Shown here piece after piece: positions 1 to 11,739 of a DNA stretch of 64,000 nucleotides; the stretch's first letter is position 1; each line of letters opens with the position of its first letter. Under the pieces are notes generated by a model. That model was given only the letters and a program-made list of their open reading frames with translations, was not told where the DNA came from and searched no databases. Both the position numbers and the translations under genes were made by a program. The stretch is from the NCBI GenBank assembly GCA_028023455.1, contig JAQFVV010012395.1:2420001-2484000 (forward strand), given 5' to 3'. Origin of the DNA: Epiperipatus broadwayi (taxonomy: Eukaryota > Onychophora > Udeonychophora > Euonychophora > Peripatidae).

Positions 1-1065
1 ATTTTTACTTATTGATAATAAAATTTATTTGCTAGTTATATAGAATTTAACACCTCTAAAACAAATAGCATAGGATTAGCTCATTTCAAATCTTTATCCA
101 AAATATTAAAAGGATGATTAATATATGCACAACAAACGTAATCCATCTGCAATATAACTATTATACTTTACAAGCATCTTATTATTTTTCTAACTTTATA
201 AGTTCATTTCAGAATAAAGCTTTCTTCTCTCAACTTCAGTTTCCCCAAAAATAGCTTCTCTTTTCCACATTTCTTTAAGAAACTTTAATATCTCATCCAT
301 ACATCTTATATGAAATTTCTTTCTAAATCTCTTGCTAGTCTCTGGATCTATTTGACTTTAATTACTAATTTCATTTATTTTGATGCACATACATTTCAGC
401 TTTTCATTTCTTTCACTGATCTGTTTATTTAGATCTGCACTGCTAGCTTCATTTACTTTCAGTGACTTGGCCCGAATACTTACTTACATTTATTGATATT
501 TTCAAAATTTGTTATGTTTTCGTAATGAAATATTTCAAGAACATTTCTTTAATTAAATATTTGTAAACTTACCTTTTTTTTTTTTTTTTTACAAAACCAC
601 GAAATGCTACATCATTTCAATTTTGCGTTTTAAATGTCTGATACATATATATGGATTTTACTATATATTGAGACTACTTGATTTTTAAACATATAGCAAT
701 TCTATATATGTTTAAAAATGTATATTGTATGATTATTTTTAATAAAAATGAACATCAACATTAAAATGTTTTCTTATCTTCTAGTATTTGAAAAATTAAA
801 TGTAGTCAGATAGACCTTATATCATTAAAAAGTTAACAAATCCATAATATCGACTTTACATTTGTCTTTTTTTTTCTTAAGAAAAAAAAAATATTAATGT
901 ATTTTATTAATGATTCTCATAATTCGTTTTTTTTTTCCTCTAAATTTTTTTCAATCTTTTTTTAATGTTGAACTTAATTGACTTTTATTTTTAGATAAAG
1001 GAAAATTATTAATATAATTTCTAAAGTAAATTAAAAGTATTTAATTATTTTCTCACGAGATGTCA
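1..1065. other. AT-rich non-coding stretch
   Basis: Very AT-rich DNA with poly(T) and poly(A) tracts (about 573-590, 868-892 and 925-937). No ORF longer than background, no RNA gene and no repeat that I can match elsewhere in the window. Confidence 0.6.
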
Positions 1066-1860
1066 CTATTTTATAGACGGAGATAGGGAAGTAGGAAAAC
1101 ATGCATTAGATGCAGAGATGTGGACAGCAAAGGAGGCAATTCAAGGAGAAATGGAATGGTCAAGTTTTTATATGAGAGATGCAAAAAGTAAAATGAAAAT
1201 GTTTGGTAGGTTGCAGTTTATGGATAGTAAAAGAATAGCAAAAATAGTGTTCAATTGGGTTATGAGTAAAGGGCAGGTAACAAGATGGATGAGAAAGGTA
1301 ATGCGGTATGCGAAAGATTTGGATAAAGAATTAATATCAGTATACTTGTATAAAAGGTGGGATGATTGTGTTAGGAGGATTGTTGAGTGTTATAGTGGTA
1401 AGGAATGGGATAAAAGAATAGAAGAATTAATAAAAATATATATAGAAGTAAACGGAATATTGGATGCCAGTTAATTTATGATAATAGTAAGGAAAGTAGT
1501 TTATTATTTAAGGCTCGAACTGGATCTTTAGCAACAAGAGAATATACATGTAAATGGAAAACCATGGATAATTTAGTGTGCAGATTGTGTAAGGAAGGTA
1601 TAGAAAATATTAGGCACCTGTTGATTGAATGTAAATGCTTGAAAGCAGAAAGGGTACAGATAATGAAGTTATGGGAGGATAGACATGAACAAAGTGACTA
1701 TACAGAAAGTGAGTTATTAGTTTTTATGTTGAGTTTGCGAAGAGATAAGGGGGATTTAGATATAAAGGCCATAGAGTTGACAAAGTTTATGTTGTGGAAA
1801 TGGGATGGGGCAGAATATGGGAAGACTTAAGAGTGGGGAATGGAGAATAAAATGGCTAAC
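1066..1860 (+). pseudogene. LINE (non-LTR retrotransposon) C-terminal fragment, frameshifted
   Basis: Two reading pieces make one degraded polypeptide. The first (118 aa from ATG 1118, open further upstream) is rich in Trp, Lys and Arg, as in the region after the RT domain of LINE ORF2 proteins. The second (ATG 1564 to 1830, open upstream from about 1475) carries LFKARTGSLATRE, typical of this family, and then the Cys/His motif CRLCKEGIENIRHLLIEC, which has the C-x2-C-x8-H-x4-C spacing of the C-terminal zinc knuckle of many LINE ORF2 proteins. The frames differ, so a frameshift lies near 1470. No endonuclease or RT catalytic core is present, so this is a 5'-truncated dead copy. The clade is not resolved. 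A host gene is unlikely because there is no intron structure and the motif is LINE-typical. Confidence 0.75.
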
Positions 1861-3060
1861 AGGTTTATCTAGGCATAATTGCTGAGATATTCTTGACTTC
1901 GTTTAAGGAGAAGCCAAATACATCACATCACAGCATTGCACGAATAATTTACAAAGGATGACAAGATTGATTTAAAAAGTAGTAAAGTTTGTTAAAATTA
2001 TTCGATAATAATGATAAAAAGCAAAGAAATTTTAACGATCGATCATCATGCTGATTGGAATGAAAGGACAAATAAGATAAGGAAGAAGAAATATGTAAGA
2101 AAAACAAAATATATTGTGATTGTAATTAAAAAAAAAAAACCGTTGAAGGACTGAGAATATATATATATGAAAATGGGAAAGATGTTAGAAATAAAGAAAA
2201 ACGTGCAAGTGAAGTAGTATGAAAAATAAAAAATGTGAATTCTATAGAGATTAAATAGAAAATATGAAAAATATAACTATGGGATGTCACTTATATATAC
2301 AGAGAGTGTGTGATAATATTAATGTGAGTAAAGTTTGGAGACAATGATTTATTATTTAAGGGAGATATAAAATTTAAAAGAAGTACAACAATTAATACAA
2401 TATTAATGATTTAATTTATTTATTAAAGTGAAAATAATTCTGGATGAAATGAAAGTTAAATATCATATGGAACAATAAAATATGTCGATGAACATTCCTA
2501 ATTCTTATATACAGTATATTGAATAGATAATTTTTTTTTTTAAAAAAAGCATATTATCTTCTAACTGATAATATATAAGGCTAGTTCCTGAAAGTCAGAA
2601 AAATATACAAACAATCTTAAAAATTGAAGGTGAAAGAATGCTAACGTTTAGTGAAGAAAAATCTAATATGTTTGATTAGAAATAAAAATAAATGAGCTCT
2701 GAGTGGATATTGAAAATGTCATTTTGGAAGAAATAGGTAAATATAGTATGGATATTTGACACAATTATTTATATTGATGACTGGTAAATATAATATTTGG
2801 CAAATCAAAGCAAAATAGAATTATAAATTATAAAACTTTTATAAAAAAGGTAAGAAACCAAAATAATATTGTGGGAAAAGGTGATGTACATCTAATTAAT
2901 GGAAATAATTATGCCTGTTTAAATTATACCAAATAAAAATATTAGATGAACTATAAAGTGAGAAAGATAGTAAATTCACATGCTTTAAAAGGTGGAATTT
3001 TGATGATTAAGGTGGTACAAGGTATTATGACAAGTTTATACATAATGTCATGTGAAATTT
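1861..3060. other. AT-rich stretch, possibly LINE 3' end
   Basis: No coding potential. The first part directly follows the LINE fragment and contains an A-run near 2129-2138 that could mark its 3' end, but no target duplication is visible. The rest is AT-rich without recognisable features. Confidence 0.4.
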
Positions 3061-3378
3061 ACCAAATCTATTTTAAATAATAATTGAACCACCCTCCAGC
3101 TGCCACATTCAATACCTTTTTACAGCAAGAAAATGGACCAGCAGCCAGAGAACAAATTTAAAACAGCTCATATATTTTAATGTAAATAAATTTTTAAATA
3201 ACTGATATATCTCAGTCTTTTCTAAAACTCTATAATAAATAAGCACATGTAAAAAATTATTGAACATGGCAGCTAGAGGGCAGTTCATTTATTTAAAATA
3301 GACTTGATAAATTTCACATAACATTATATATATCACGTGATCACTATTTCTTATGTTTGCTCTTAACTGTTATTCAAA

Positions 3379-3548
3379 CAGGCAAAACTCTCTATACGTA
3401 TTGCCACTCAGTGCAAGCCAGAGTAATCAATGGATGCCAGAAGACTTGGGCATAAAATCCCCATCTAATGCCTACTCATCCAATATCCCCAAACTAGTTT
3501 CTGGCTTGTCGTCTTCATCAGTGAGGAGCCTTGGATCTGAGACCACTG
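3379..3548 (-). repeat. Dispersed repeat A, copy 1 (left arm of palindrome)
   Basis: The reverse complement of this segment matches copy 2 immediately to the right and copies near 31.9 and 39.2 kb. Shared landmarks on the repeat's own strand are CTCAGATCCAAGG, the hairpin CCAGAAACTAGTYTGG, GATGAGTAGGCAYTAGAT and GGCATCCATTGATTACTCT. The ORFs read through it on both strands are by-products of the repeat, not genes. Family unknown; a solo LTR or a MITE would fit. Confidence 0.8.
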
Positions 3549-3575
3549 CTCTTAGGATGTAATGTAACCCTCCAG

Positions 3576-3742
3576 CAGTGCTCTCAGATCCAAGGTTCCT
3601 CACTGATGAAGACCACAAGCCAGAAACTAGTCTGGGAATATTGGAAAAGTAGGCACTAGATGGGGATTTTATGTACAAGTCTTCCGGTATCCATTGATTA
3701 CTCTAGCTTACATTAAGTGGCAATATGTGTAGAGAGTTTGGT
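3576..3742 (+). repeat. Dispersed repeat A, copy 2 (right arm of palindrome)
   Basis: Inverted relative to copy 1 with a spacer of about 30 bp. Arms are about 165 bp and differ at scattered positions, so the locus could fold into a long hairpin. Part of the upstream sequence of longer copies (CCTCCAGC) is also seen at 3090-3101 and 3569-3576. Confidence 0.8.
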
Positions 3743-3999
3743 AGTCCACTAGAGAGAGCCAAGGACTCCAGTTAATTCTGTTTCTGGCTCCCCGTTTCAT
3801 TCTCTTTTTCCTAGTTTAGGGAATTAATTTTCTCTAAAACTACCCATATTAAAAAGGGGAGTTTCTTAGCTCTCTTTTCATATACAAACTATATCAACAA
3901 TGTAATCACAAGTAAGAATAATTTCAACTTTTATAAAAATGCTATGTAAATATAAGCCATTGAAATTACAAAAGATTTCTACAGAGATTTTACCTTTTA

Positions 4000-5090
4000 A
4001 TGAAAATTTTCATTTCACTTAATTTTGTTGCATGAATGAGAGAGATCGGTTGTTGGGAGGGCCTTCAGGGACCTAAATCCTAAGTTCTTTTGAGGGAGGG
4101 GGGGGGATGAGGGGGATGTGGTGATCTTTATCAATATTGGCTTTTCTCATTCACAAGATAAGAAAATTAACGTTATTTATGGCGATTTTTTAATGTTATC
4201 ATCATAAATAATTTTATCTGTGTATAATTGCAAAATAAATTGCAGTTTGCCCACATGATTCTAATTGGAAGTGATTCACCTTATTTAATTTTATTACTTC
4301 CAATGTTGTTATTGATAGGACTGGTCTTCATGTGATTTTCATGATGGATTAGAATGGTTTTCAGCAGAGGCATTTTCAAGCTTGGATTTTTTTTCCTTGT
4401 TCTCCATAGTTTTTCCATAATTTTACCAAAGTATTCAGGATTGCTCTCTTGTGAAGATACTTGAGGCCATTTGGAAGAACTGAACAGTAAATTGGTTTAG
4501 TCTGTATTTTATGTTATCTCCAAGTGTTTTCCTATTTCTCAACTTATCTACTGCAAATTGGATTTCTCAATATTGGACTCCTAAAATACTATTCATATTT
4601 GAACTCTAGAATTTCAAAATAATTCCTAATTATACTTTTTAATTGAAATTTTCATTACACTCAGCTTTGCTGATTGGATGGGAAAGTCTGGTTGTTGGGA
4701 GGGCCCCCCCTCCATCGGAGGCCTACATCCTGGTTCTTTTGAAAGGAAGGGCTTGGATGAGAGTGCTGTGGGGATCGTTACCAATGTTGATTTTTTCATT
4801 CACATGAAAGAAAAAAATGTTATTCATAACAGGTTTTTTTAGCGTTATTTTTATAAACGATTTTTATCCCAGTATTATTGCAAAGTAAGCTGCAGTTTGG
4901 TCAAATGACTTTAATTGCAAGTGATTCACTCTATTTAAACTTATTATTTCCAATGTTGTTATCTCCCAAGTGGTCTCCTATTTTCAACTTATCTATCGCA
5001 AATTGGATTTCTTAATATGGTACTCCTAAAATGCTACTCATATTTAAACTCTAGACTTTACAAATAATTCATAATTGTAACATTCATTTG
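4000..5090. repeat. Diverged tandem duplication, two units
   Basis: Unit 1 (about 4000-4636) and unit 2 (about 4637-5090) share, in order: a TTTTCATT start, GGTTGTTGGGAGGGCC, a G-rich patch, ATTGCAAARTAARYTGCAGTTTG, AAGTGATTCAC, CCAATGTTGTTAT and a tail with GCAAATTGGATTTCT. Unit 1 carries about 195 bp (about 4320-4515) missing from unit 2. The copies are well diverged, so the duplication is old. No coding potential. Confidence 0.75.
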
Positions 5091-5846
5091 TCTTTAATGG
5101 TTAATCTTCTCGTGGATTAATGCTTTGAGTTTTCATGGGTTGATCAATTTCTGGAAATGCTATGGACAAAAAAATTCAATGTGTCATTTCAAATCTCCAT
5201 ATTACACTATATAAATCAATATTTACCTTGTAAAACATTTTATACTCAATAAAGTCTCCCTTTTTAAAAAGAAAAAAAAAGTGGTATAGGTCACAATGCA
5301 ATATGAAAAGATTCAAATTTCATAAATATGAAATTTTATGAAGAATAAGAAAGAGTGATAGATTTATTAGTTATGAAAAAAGAAAAGCAAGCAATAGAAA
5401 TTATTATCGGAAGAATAAACAAGTTTGAGATCTACTATGACAGCTTTGTTATTTATGTCTAAGATAATTGCTTTAAAAATATATAAATAAATGGAAATAC
5501 AAATTATGGTGATTAGAAATCAATAAAGATATTAGAATTAAGAATTTGAAAGATGCAAGGGAGAAATTTTGAGTTTTAAAGGATATCAGATTTGGATGAG
5601 AAAAATTGTGATGAGAAGAGAAATAGCATTTAAATTCAATGATAGAAATGTAAATAAATGTATCAGGAAATTGAATGTAGTTAAAAGAATGTTTTAAGGT
5701 GAAATAATTGTAATGGATAAAAATTGTTTCAAATATTTATATGCTGATCTATCAAATTTTATAGTATTATTGTGGGTTTATGATTTCTATAAAAGACTGA
5801 GTATATAATATTACATATATTTATTTGAAATAAAGTTAGAATAAGT
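5091..5846. other. AT-rich non-coding stretch
   Basis: No ORF, RNA gene or repeat that I can support. Confidence 0.55.
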
Positions 5847-6036
5847 TACAATTATTCCATTTTATTACAAAAAATGACAGAGAACTGCTAATTAGTCAAC
5901 CAATCTAGTTTCGAAATGATTACTTAATCAAATCAATGAGGTACAATTATTCCATTTTATTACAAAAAATGACAGAGAACTGCTAATTAGTCAACCAATC
6001 TAGTTTCGAAATGATTACTTAATCAAATCAATGAGG
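5847..6036. repeat. Identical 95-bp tandem duplication
   Basis: Two head-to-tail copies (5847-5941 and 5942-6036) beginning TACAATTATTCCATTTT and ending CAAATCAATGAGG are identical at every base I compared. Zero divergence in a region of old decayed repeats points to a very recent slippage event or an assembly artefact. Confidence 0.9.
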
Positions 6037-6639
6037 CTGACTAATGATATTATATTAGAATTTTGATTAGTTATCAAAATTATATTCTGAATTTATCCTT
6101 TCTACTTGAATTCATATAAACTGATTTATGTATATATAATAAGGAAAAATACTATTCTTAAGTTAGTTCTAAAAGTCTATGAACTGATGACAGCAGAAGA
6201 AAAAGCAATCAAATCAGAAATCAATGACTCAGCAGCAACAACCAATTACAAATGAGTATTGCTAATGATGTTAAGAAAAAAAATACTAAAAACCAAAATA
6301 ATAATACTCTAAAGATGAATCCGAGATGACTGATTATATAAATCCATTTATGAAATACCAAAATGTTCATATACAAAACATGCTGGTCCATTAGCCTGGT
6401 TATTTGATATTTTGTAAACTGTCTTTCAACTCTTTTGCAACAAACCTCTCCTTTGTGAAAGACTTCAACATCTTGTCGAATTATAGCTCTCTCTATTCAG
6501 AAATCCTTTCTAAATGAAAGCAGTCAATCTTGACATTTTTAGGGTGATTTGTCTCCTTTGAAAACCATGCTTACCATAAAATATTTTTTAGGAAGTCTAT
6601 TATATTCATTCATTTCAAATGACCAATTCAATTAATTGT
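6037..6639. other. AT-rich non-coding stretch
   Basis: Nothing recognisable. Confidence 0.5.
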
Positions 6640-6785
6640 GATAATGACGAGTGCTGGTTCAGCATGAAATATACATATTGGAGATTATTTATCTTTTTCA
6701 TACATGTGGTCATGTGTATTGGTTGTATAGGATAGAGTGTATAGCTGTGGTAAGCTTAAATGTCTGAGTTCAAATCCCTTCTAAT
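6640..6785 (-). repeat. Repeat B fragment, diverged
   Basis: Contains GCTGGTTCAGCATGAAATA followed by a TATTGGAGATTATTTATCTTTT-like segment and GGATAGAGTG, in the same order as the reverse-oriented units of repeat B at 33.7-34.5 kb. It ends with AGTTCAAATCCC, which resembles a Pol III B box, but no matching A box was found. Confidence 0.5.
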
Positions 6786-7616
6786 TACATTAAGTTCAAT
6801 ATACACAATATACTTGTGTATTTAAATAAAAACAGATTCTATAATATGGCATCCTATATAAGCTAAAAACAGATTAATTGGTCTTATGACTTTGCTTATT
6901 ATATTTTTTTAGAAATTAATGAAGCATCCTGCAATGAAAAATTTTTAATACCTTTATATTATATCAACAAGAAATCCAAATCTCACTTCCATACAATAAA
7001 TTGGATAAAATAATAGCACTCTGTACAACTAATTTAATTGCAGTAGTTATTTCATTATAATAAAGCACTATATTTTGTAACTTTAACTTTTAAAGGCAAC
7101 AGCGAATTCAAGTCTATGATGCATTTCATCATTGAAAAGCATATGAAAATATTAAAATTGACTCAATGTTATTTAATAAATAACCATTTAAGCTATAAGT
7201 TGCTGAAGATAGGACTCAATATTAAATCATATAATCATTATAGGTTTCATTAAAAAAATTCTATAGATCTTTTTTTAAATAGCCAAGAATAGCACAAACA
7301 ACAGTTTACTTAGCACCAGTGTAATACGTTTTCTCATTTCATTATGTAGCAACTTTATAAGAACCATGGATGTTTTCAAATATTTAAATCAATAAATCAA
7401 TATTATTTCTTTGTTCCACGATTTTTTTTTCTGCACTTGACTGGCAACAAAAACTATATTGATTCTTAAAAGCACTCAGAGTCTCTGGTAAGCAATTGTT
7501 TATTACTGGAAGCAACCTATTCAACAAAATCTTTAAAACACTTTTATTGCATTGAATAATAATAAAAAAGGCATATGGCTTATTGCTCAGAAATTCATAA
7601 GAAATTCAAGTAGTAG
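6786..7616. other. AT-rich non-coding stretch
   Basis: Nothing recognisable on either strand. Confidence 0.5.
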
Positions 7617-7684
7617 AATTAATCTTGGGACTCCCGATCCCAACTCGGATGCTCTACCAGTTGCACCAGATTGTGCAGGGTCAC
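7617..7684 (-). repeat. tRNA-like SINE head (tRNA-Pro-like), degraded
   Basis: On the minus strand the segment has an A-box-like CTGGTGCAACTGGTAGAGC, then an anticodon-arm-like TCCGA/TCGGG stem (one G-T pair) enclosing the 7-nt loop GTTGGGA, which would read anticodon TGG. The TΨC arm is decayed. No CCA-ready acceptor stem can be formed, so it is not a functional tRNA. It most likely derives from a tRNA-related SINE. No poly(A) tail or target duplication was found. Confidence 0.5.
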
Positions 7685-8220
7685 TGAATAATAATGATAT
7701 TCCATGATAATTATTGCATATCAGTTTAATTTGAATAATAGAAGCAACTTTAATATCATGTGCCACAATCTTAAGAGTCATAAATTCTTTAAAAAATTTT
7801 TGAATATTTTTGAAGCTAACATTCACCATATTTTAAAGCTTCTCCAGATATCTCAGCAGATTGTGAAGCTTTTCCATTTTTAAGATTACAAAGATTTGTT
7901 TTAATTTTAATAAGCTGGATATCTTTTTTTAAGTCTAAAAGAATAGATAGAACAGATAAATCATTAAAAATTATCATTCCAATTCTTGAACCATTATTTA
8001 AATGATGGTCAAAATACTCTTTCATCTATTTGAGATATTATTGCCACCTTATAAGAGTGCCATTGATGAATTTAATAAAATTATGATATCATTTTTATAT
8101 TTTCAATACATAAAAAAAATCTCAAGTGATCTCAAGCGATGAATTTTTATATATTGCTAAGTATGTGTGTATATTCATATATACACAAAAAATAAAAAGT
8201 ATTTAGTAAAATAATATATC
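7685..8220. other. AT-rich non-coding stretch
   Basis: Short minus-strand ORFs here have no recognisable motif and look like chance. No other feature seen. Confidence 0.5.
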
Positions 8221-8928
8221 TGTAATAGTAAATGTATGTGCATGTATGCCGAACGCATACATATTATTTTTAAAAAAAAACCCATTTAAATTAATTAAAT
8301 AGTTTAATTAAAAGAATAAATGTTATATTGATAAAGATTAGTTATACTGATAATAATCAGTACTAGCAGAAATAGTAATTTTAGTTCCTGATCAGATTTG
8401 TTGATAATGAAAAATCATTGCTAAAAATAGATAAATGGGATATGAACTGCATTACCTGATCACAAGAATCAAATATGAGAACTCCAGATATGGACTACCA
8501 CATGGGAAGCTGATGGCCAATTAAAAGAATCATGCTACAACATACAGTACTGTGTGTATAGAAACAAGAACAGAACTTGCTATGTGAAGCTCCAGGAATG
8601 CAGATGTTCCATTTAATGGGTGCTCCAATCATCACTACTTCACCTTAGCCTAGCAGAGAAGTTTTACCTGCAGCTGTGTGAAAATAAACCTAGGGACTCA
8701 CAACAGATCATACCACTCTAGAATATATTATGTTTAGTGAGATATTGTATAATATATAGAATTATGTATTTAATTGCTAATATATATTTTTTATCTTTAT
8801 GATTAACCCTCTATAAATAAAACTCTGTTAACTTCTAAATGACTTGCTGTATCATTTCACATTATTCCTAGTATTTCTTTATTTAATTGTGTTTGCAATC
8901 CAGCAGGCAACACACTGCTCTGGACACA
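8221..8928 (+). repeat. 5' LTR of gypsy element 1
   Basis: Begins TGTAATAGTAAATG and ends CTGGACACA. It aligns with the right LTR through landmarks such as GATAAAGATTAGTTATACTG, GAAGCTCCAGGAATGCAG and GCAATCCAGCAGGCAA. It lacks about 126 bp present in the right LTR, between AATTGT and GTTTGC; the gap is flanked by a short TGT microhomology. Confidence 0.75.
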
Positions 8929-9064
8929 GCAATTAGTGCAGTCACAGTCTTGATTAAGGACCTCATTGTGCAATTATCAGTTGAGACCAATTAGCGCCTT
9001 GACAGCCAAATAGGTTGGCATCTAACTAATTGAATTTGTGAAGCATACAATTTAATAAGAGAAA

Positions 9065-9860
9065 TTTTTTTTTTTTTGCTAAATTGACTCGGTCATTGCT
9101 GACTATAGCAGAATTTGACCCCAAACTCCTGAAGAGTAAACATTTAACCAAGTCAAAGATCATTTCACTCCTGAAGAGTTAACATTTAACCAAGTCAAAG
9201 ATCATTTACATTCCTGAAGAGTTAACATTTAACCAAGTCAAAGATCATTTAGTTGATTGCTTTAACCATCATGAGTCTAGACACATCACTAGACTCCATT
9301 TTAGAAATTGCTGACAAAGCAATAACAAGAAAATGCAAGATTATGATACTGCACTTTCTGAACTCACACAAGGCTGATTCATTCCTGGAGGAAGCTCTCC
9401 TCGAACAATTCTTATATGGAATGAGTAGTAACAGTCTGAGACGGCAGTTATTGGCAGATAAGGACATTAATTATAATGAAGCTATCAAATATGGAATAGC
9501 TCACCAATTGGTTTTACATCAAGCCAAAGAATTTGCTGACATGAAAGTAGCAGAAATGATTCATTAGAAATCCACAAAGTTGACACACCCACCCAAAAGA
9601 AGGGTACCCAAACAAAGTGGAATATTAATAGAAATAACAGTTGAATAAAAAGTTTTTGTTGTGACAAACCCAATCACATGGCTCATGAGTATTTTTACAA
9701 AGATGAATGCTGTAAGCACTGCAATATAGTTGGCCACTTGGAAAAAATGTGCAAAAGCAAGAGATTCGACCATTATAATAGAAATACTAGCCAAGAGCAA
9801 AATAACAAAAAAACTTACAGACCAAGCAAAGAAATTTGAAATTACCATGAAACACCTATC
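9065..9860 (+). pseudogene. gag: gag remnant of gypsy element 1 with zinc knuckles
   Basis: The structural Gag protein would package the element RNA. The longest open piece (9253-9567) ends in a stretch with ALLEQFLYGMSSNSLRRQLL, matching the equivalent part of Gag in the second gypsy element. Downstream, about 9653-9757, reads through two zinc knuckles. The second, CKHCNIVGHLEKMC, keeps C-x2-C-x4-H-x4-C; the first has lost its last Cys (a Tyr replaces it). Several frameshifts and stops interrupt it, so it cannot be functional. Confidence 0.75.
9124..9249 (+). repeat. Three tandem 43-bp repeats inside gag
   Basis: Three near-identical units start at 9124, 9167 and 9210, each with CCTGAAGAG then AACATTTAACCAAGTC. 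They lie in the Gag-coding part of gypsy element 1 and probably arose by replication slippage after the element died. Confidence 0.85.
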
Positions 9861-10710
9861 CATGGAAATTGACAATGGTAGTAGAATGTCTAGTTTCTGT
9901 TAATGAATGGAAAACCATCATGGCTGAGATGAGATTGCCACCTAATCTGATGCCTACCAACCTTAAAGTTTGGGATATCAATGGTAATGCCATTAAAATC
10001 AAAGGCATAATGCAGACCCCAATTATTTCTAACAAAGGTAAAAAAACTAAAACTGCCATTATATATAGTTCATGCCCATACAAAGCCCATCACTGACCAT
10101 GATTGATTTCAGCAATTTGAAAAAGACATTAGAGATCGTTTTCCTAAACTTTTGAATGAGGTACTGGGAATGATTAAAACCAAACTGGTGTCACTAGAAA
10201 TGTTACCAGAATCAGTGTCTATAATTTATAAACTGTGAAAGTTCCCTTACACTCAGAAAAAACAAATAGCAGAAGAAATAAATCAATTGGTTAAGAATGG
10301 CATTAGTTGACCAACAGAGAAAGCTGAGTGGGCTACTCCATTAGTGATAATAACTAAATCTAATGACCAGATATGTTTGTGTGGTGATTACCACTTATCC
10401 AGCAACAGCAATAACAAACACTCACACCCCATTCTGAATTCCAGGGCAATTATAGCATTGCTGCAAAAATCTAAACATTTTGCAAAACATGGCTTTCCAT
10501 CAAATTCCACTTACCAACAAATATGCTGAAATTCTAACACTCACCATGCATGTAGGGTTATTCAGGTGCAAACAACTTCAATTTGGAATAGCTTCAGCAC
10601 CTAGTATATTTCAAGCAAAAGTTGAGACTATTCTTACCAATCTCGAAGGGATCTTTTCTTAATTTGAAGATATATTAGCCATGACTTCAGAAAACAAATT
10701 GAGCATGCAT
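9861..10710 (+). pseudogene. pol: Protease and reverse transcriptase remnant, gypsy element 1
   Basis: A protease-like MEIDNGSRMSS (about 9857-9890) replaces the usual D-T/S-G active site with D-N-G. The RT fingers and palm follow at about 10240-10680: EWATPLVIITK, then LCGDYHL, ILTLTMHVGLFRCKQ and FGIASAPSIFQAK, which correspond to recognised RT blocks. The catalytic Y-x-D-D box has decayed to a stop followed by FEDIL. Multiple frameshifts separate the pieces. Confidence 0.75.
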
Positions 10711-11059
10711 ATTAAAAAAGTTTGCCAAAGACTGGAGGAATTTGGTACAAAATTGAATGCAAATATATATATAGAAGGCTACAGAAAGAAAGTTTCTGGG
10801 ACACACTGTGTCAAGCTCAGGGACAAGCCCCTCCCCAAAAAGCTCAAAGCAGTATTTGAAGTGAAAAAAAACGAACAATGTAAAATAGCTTCAGGCACTT
10901 TTGGGCCTCGTGAACTATTTTGAGAATTTCCTGAATGGCAAAGTGCATATAGTGAGGCCACATTTATTAAAAAAAACAGAGATGGAAGAAGGAAGCAGCA
11001 TAAGAACAAACCTTCCTGCATCATAAAGGCCTTTTCACCTCAATAAACAACTGATCCAC

Positions 11060-11460
11060 TATAACAGCAATTTAGAAATAACTATGACAACTGATGCATC
11101 AGAATACAGAGTGGGTGCAGTAATATGCATCCTAGTCCACTCTGGGGAATATCCAATAGCATACACATCACATATCTTGTCCAAGATGGAAAAAATTACA
11201 GTCAGCTAGATAATAAAGCTGTCGACATAATGTTTGGAATTCGTAAATTCCATCAATATCTGTCAGACATCAATTTCAAATAATAACACCATAAGCCACT
11301 GTTATGAATTCTTGGCATGAAACAGATGCCCAAACACTTAAGCTTTTTTATGTTGAGATGACTTGAACATATTCACAGGCTACAAATTACCTTGAATATA
11401 AAAAAGGCAAGAATTGGTCATGTTGATGCACTATCGTGAATGCCAGACCAGTTAGAGAAA
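11060..11460 (+). pseudogene. pol: RNase H remnant, gypsy element 1
   Basis: TTDASEYRVGAV retains the first catalytic Asp context of gypsy RNase H, followed by YPIAYTSHILSKMEK. The later T-D-H-K-P-L block has become T-P-stop-A-T. Dead copy. Confidence 0.7.
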
Positions 11461-11739
11461 GTAAATGACAAAAATTAACTACATGAACACTCTCAAAAGC
11501 CAGATCCCTAATAGCTCAAAATATCTGAATGAACCAGGGAAGATACTGGCTACAGATGGATTATAGAAAAAAATCAGCAAAGGTTTGCCAAAACATCGGC
11601 TATCTTTCCTCCATATACACCTATGGCAAGTTTGAGAATGGCTATCCATCAGCTATCTTGTCTTCTTATAGACCTATGGCAAGTTTGAGAATGGCTATCC
11701 ATCTGCAAAAAATGTATACTTAGAGGCAATCAAGTCCTA

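Noticed and set aside
3580-3640. Hammerhead-ribozyme-like core (CTGATGA ... GAAAC) in repeat A
   Set aside because: The 13 nt between the two boxes cannot form stem II (the first pair would be A-A and another would be A-C), and GAAAC instead lies within a CCAGA/TCTGG hairpin. One copy lacks CTGATGA altogether.
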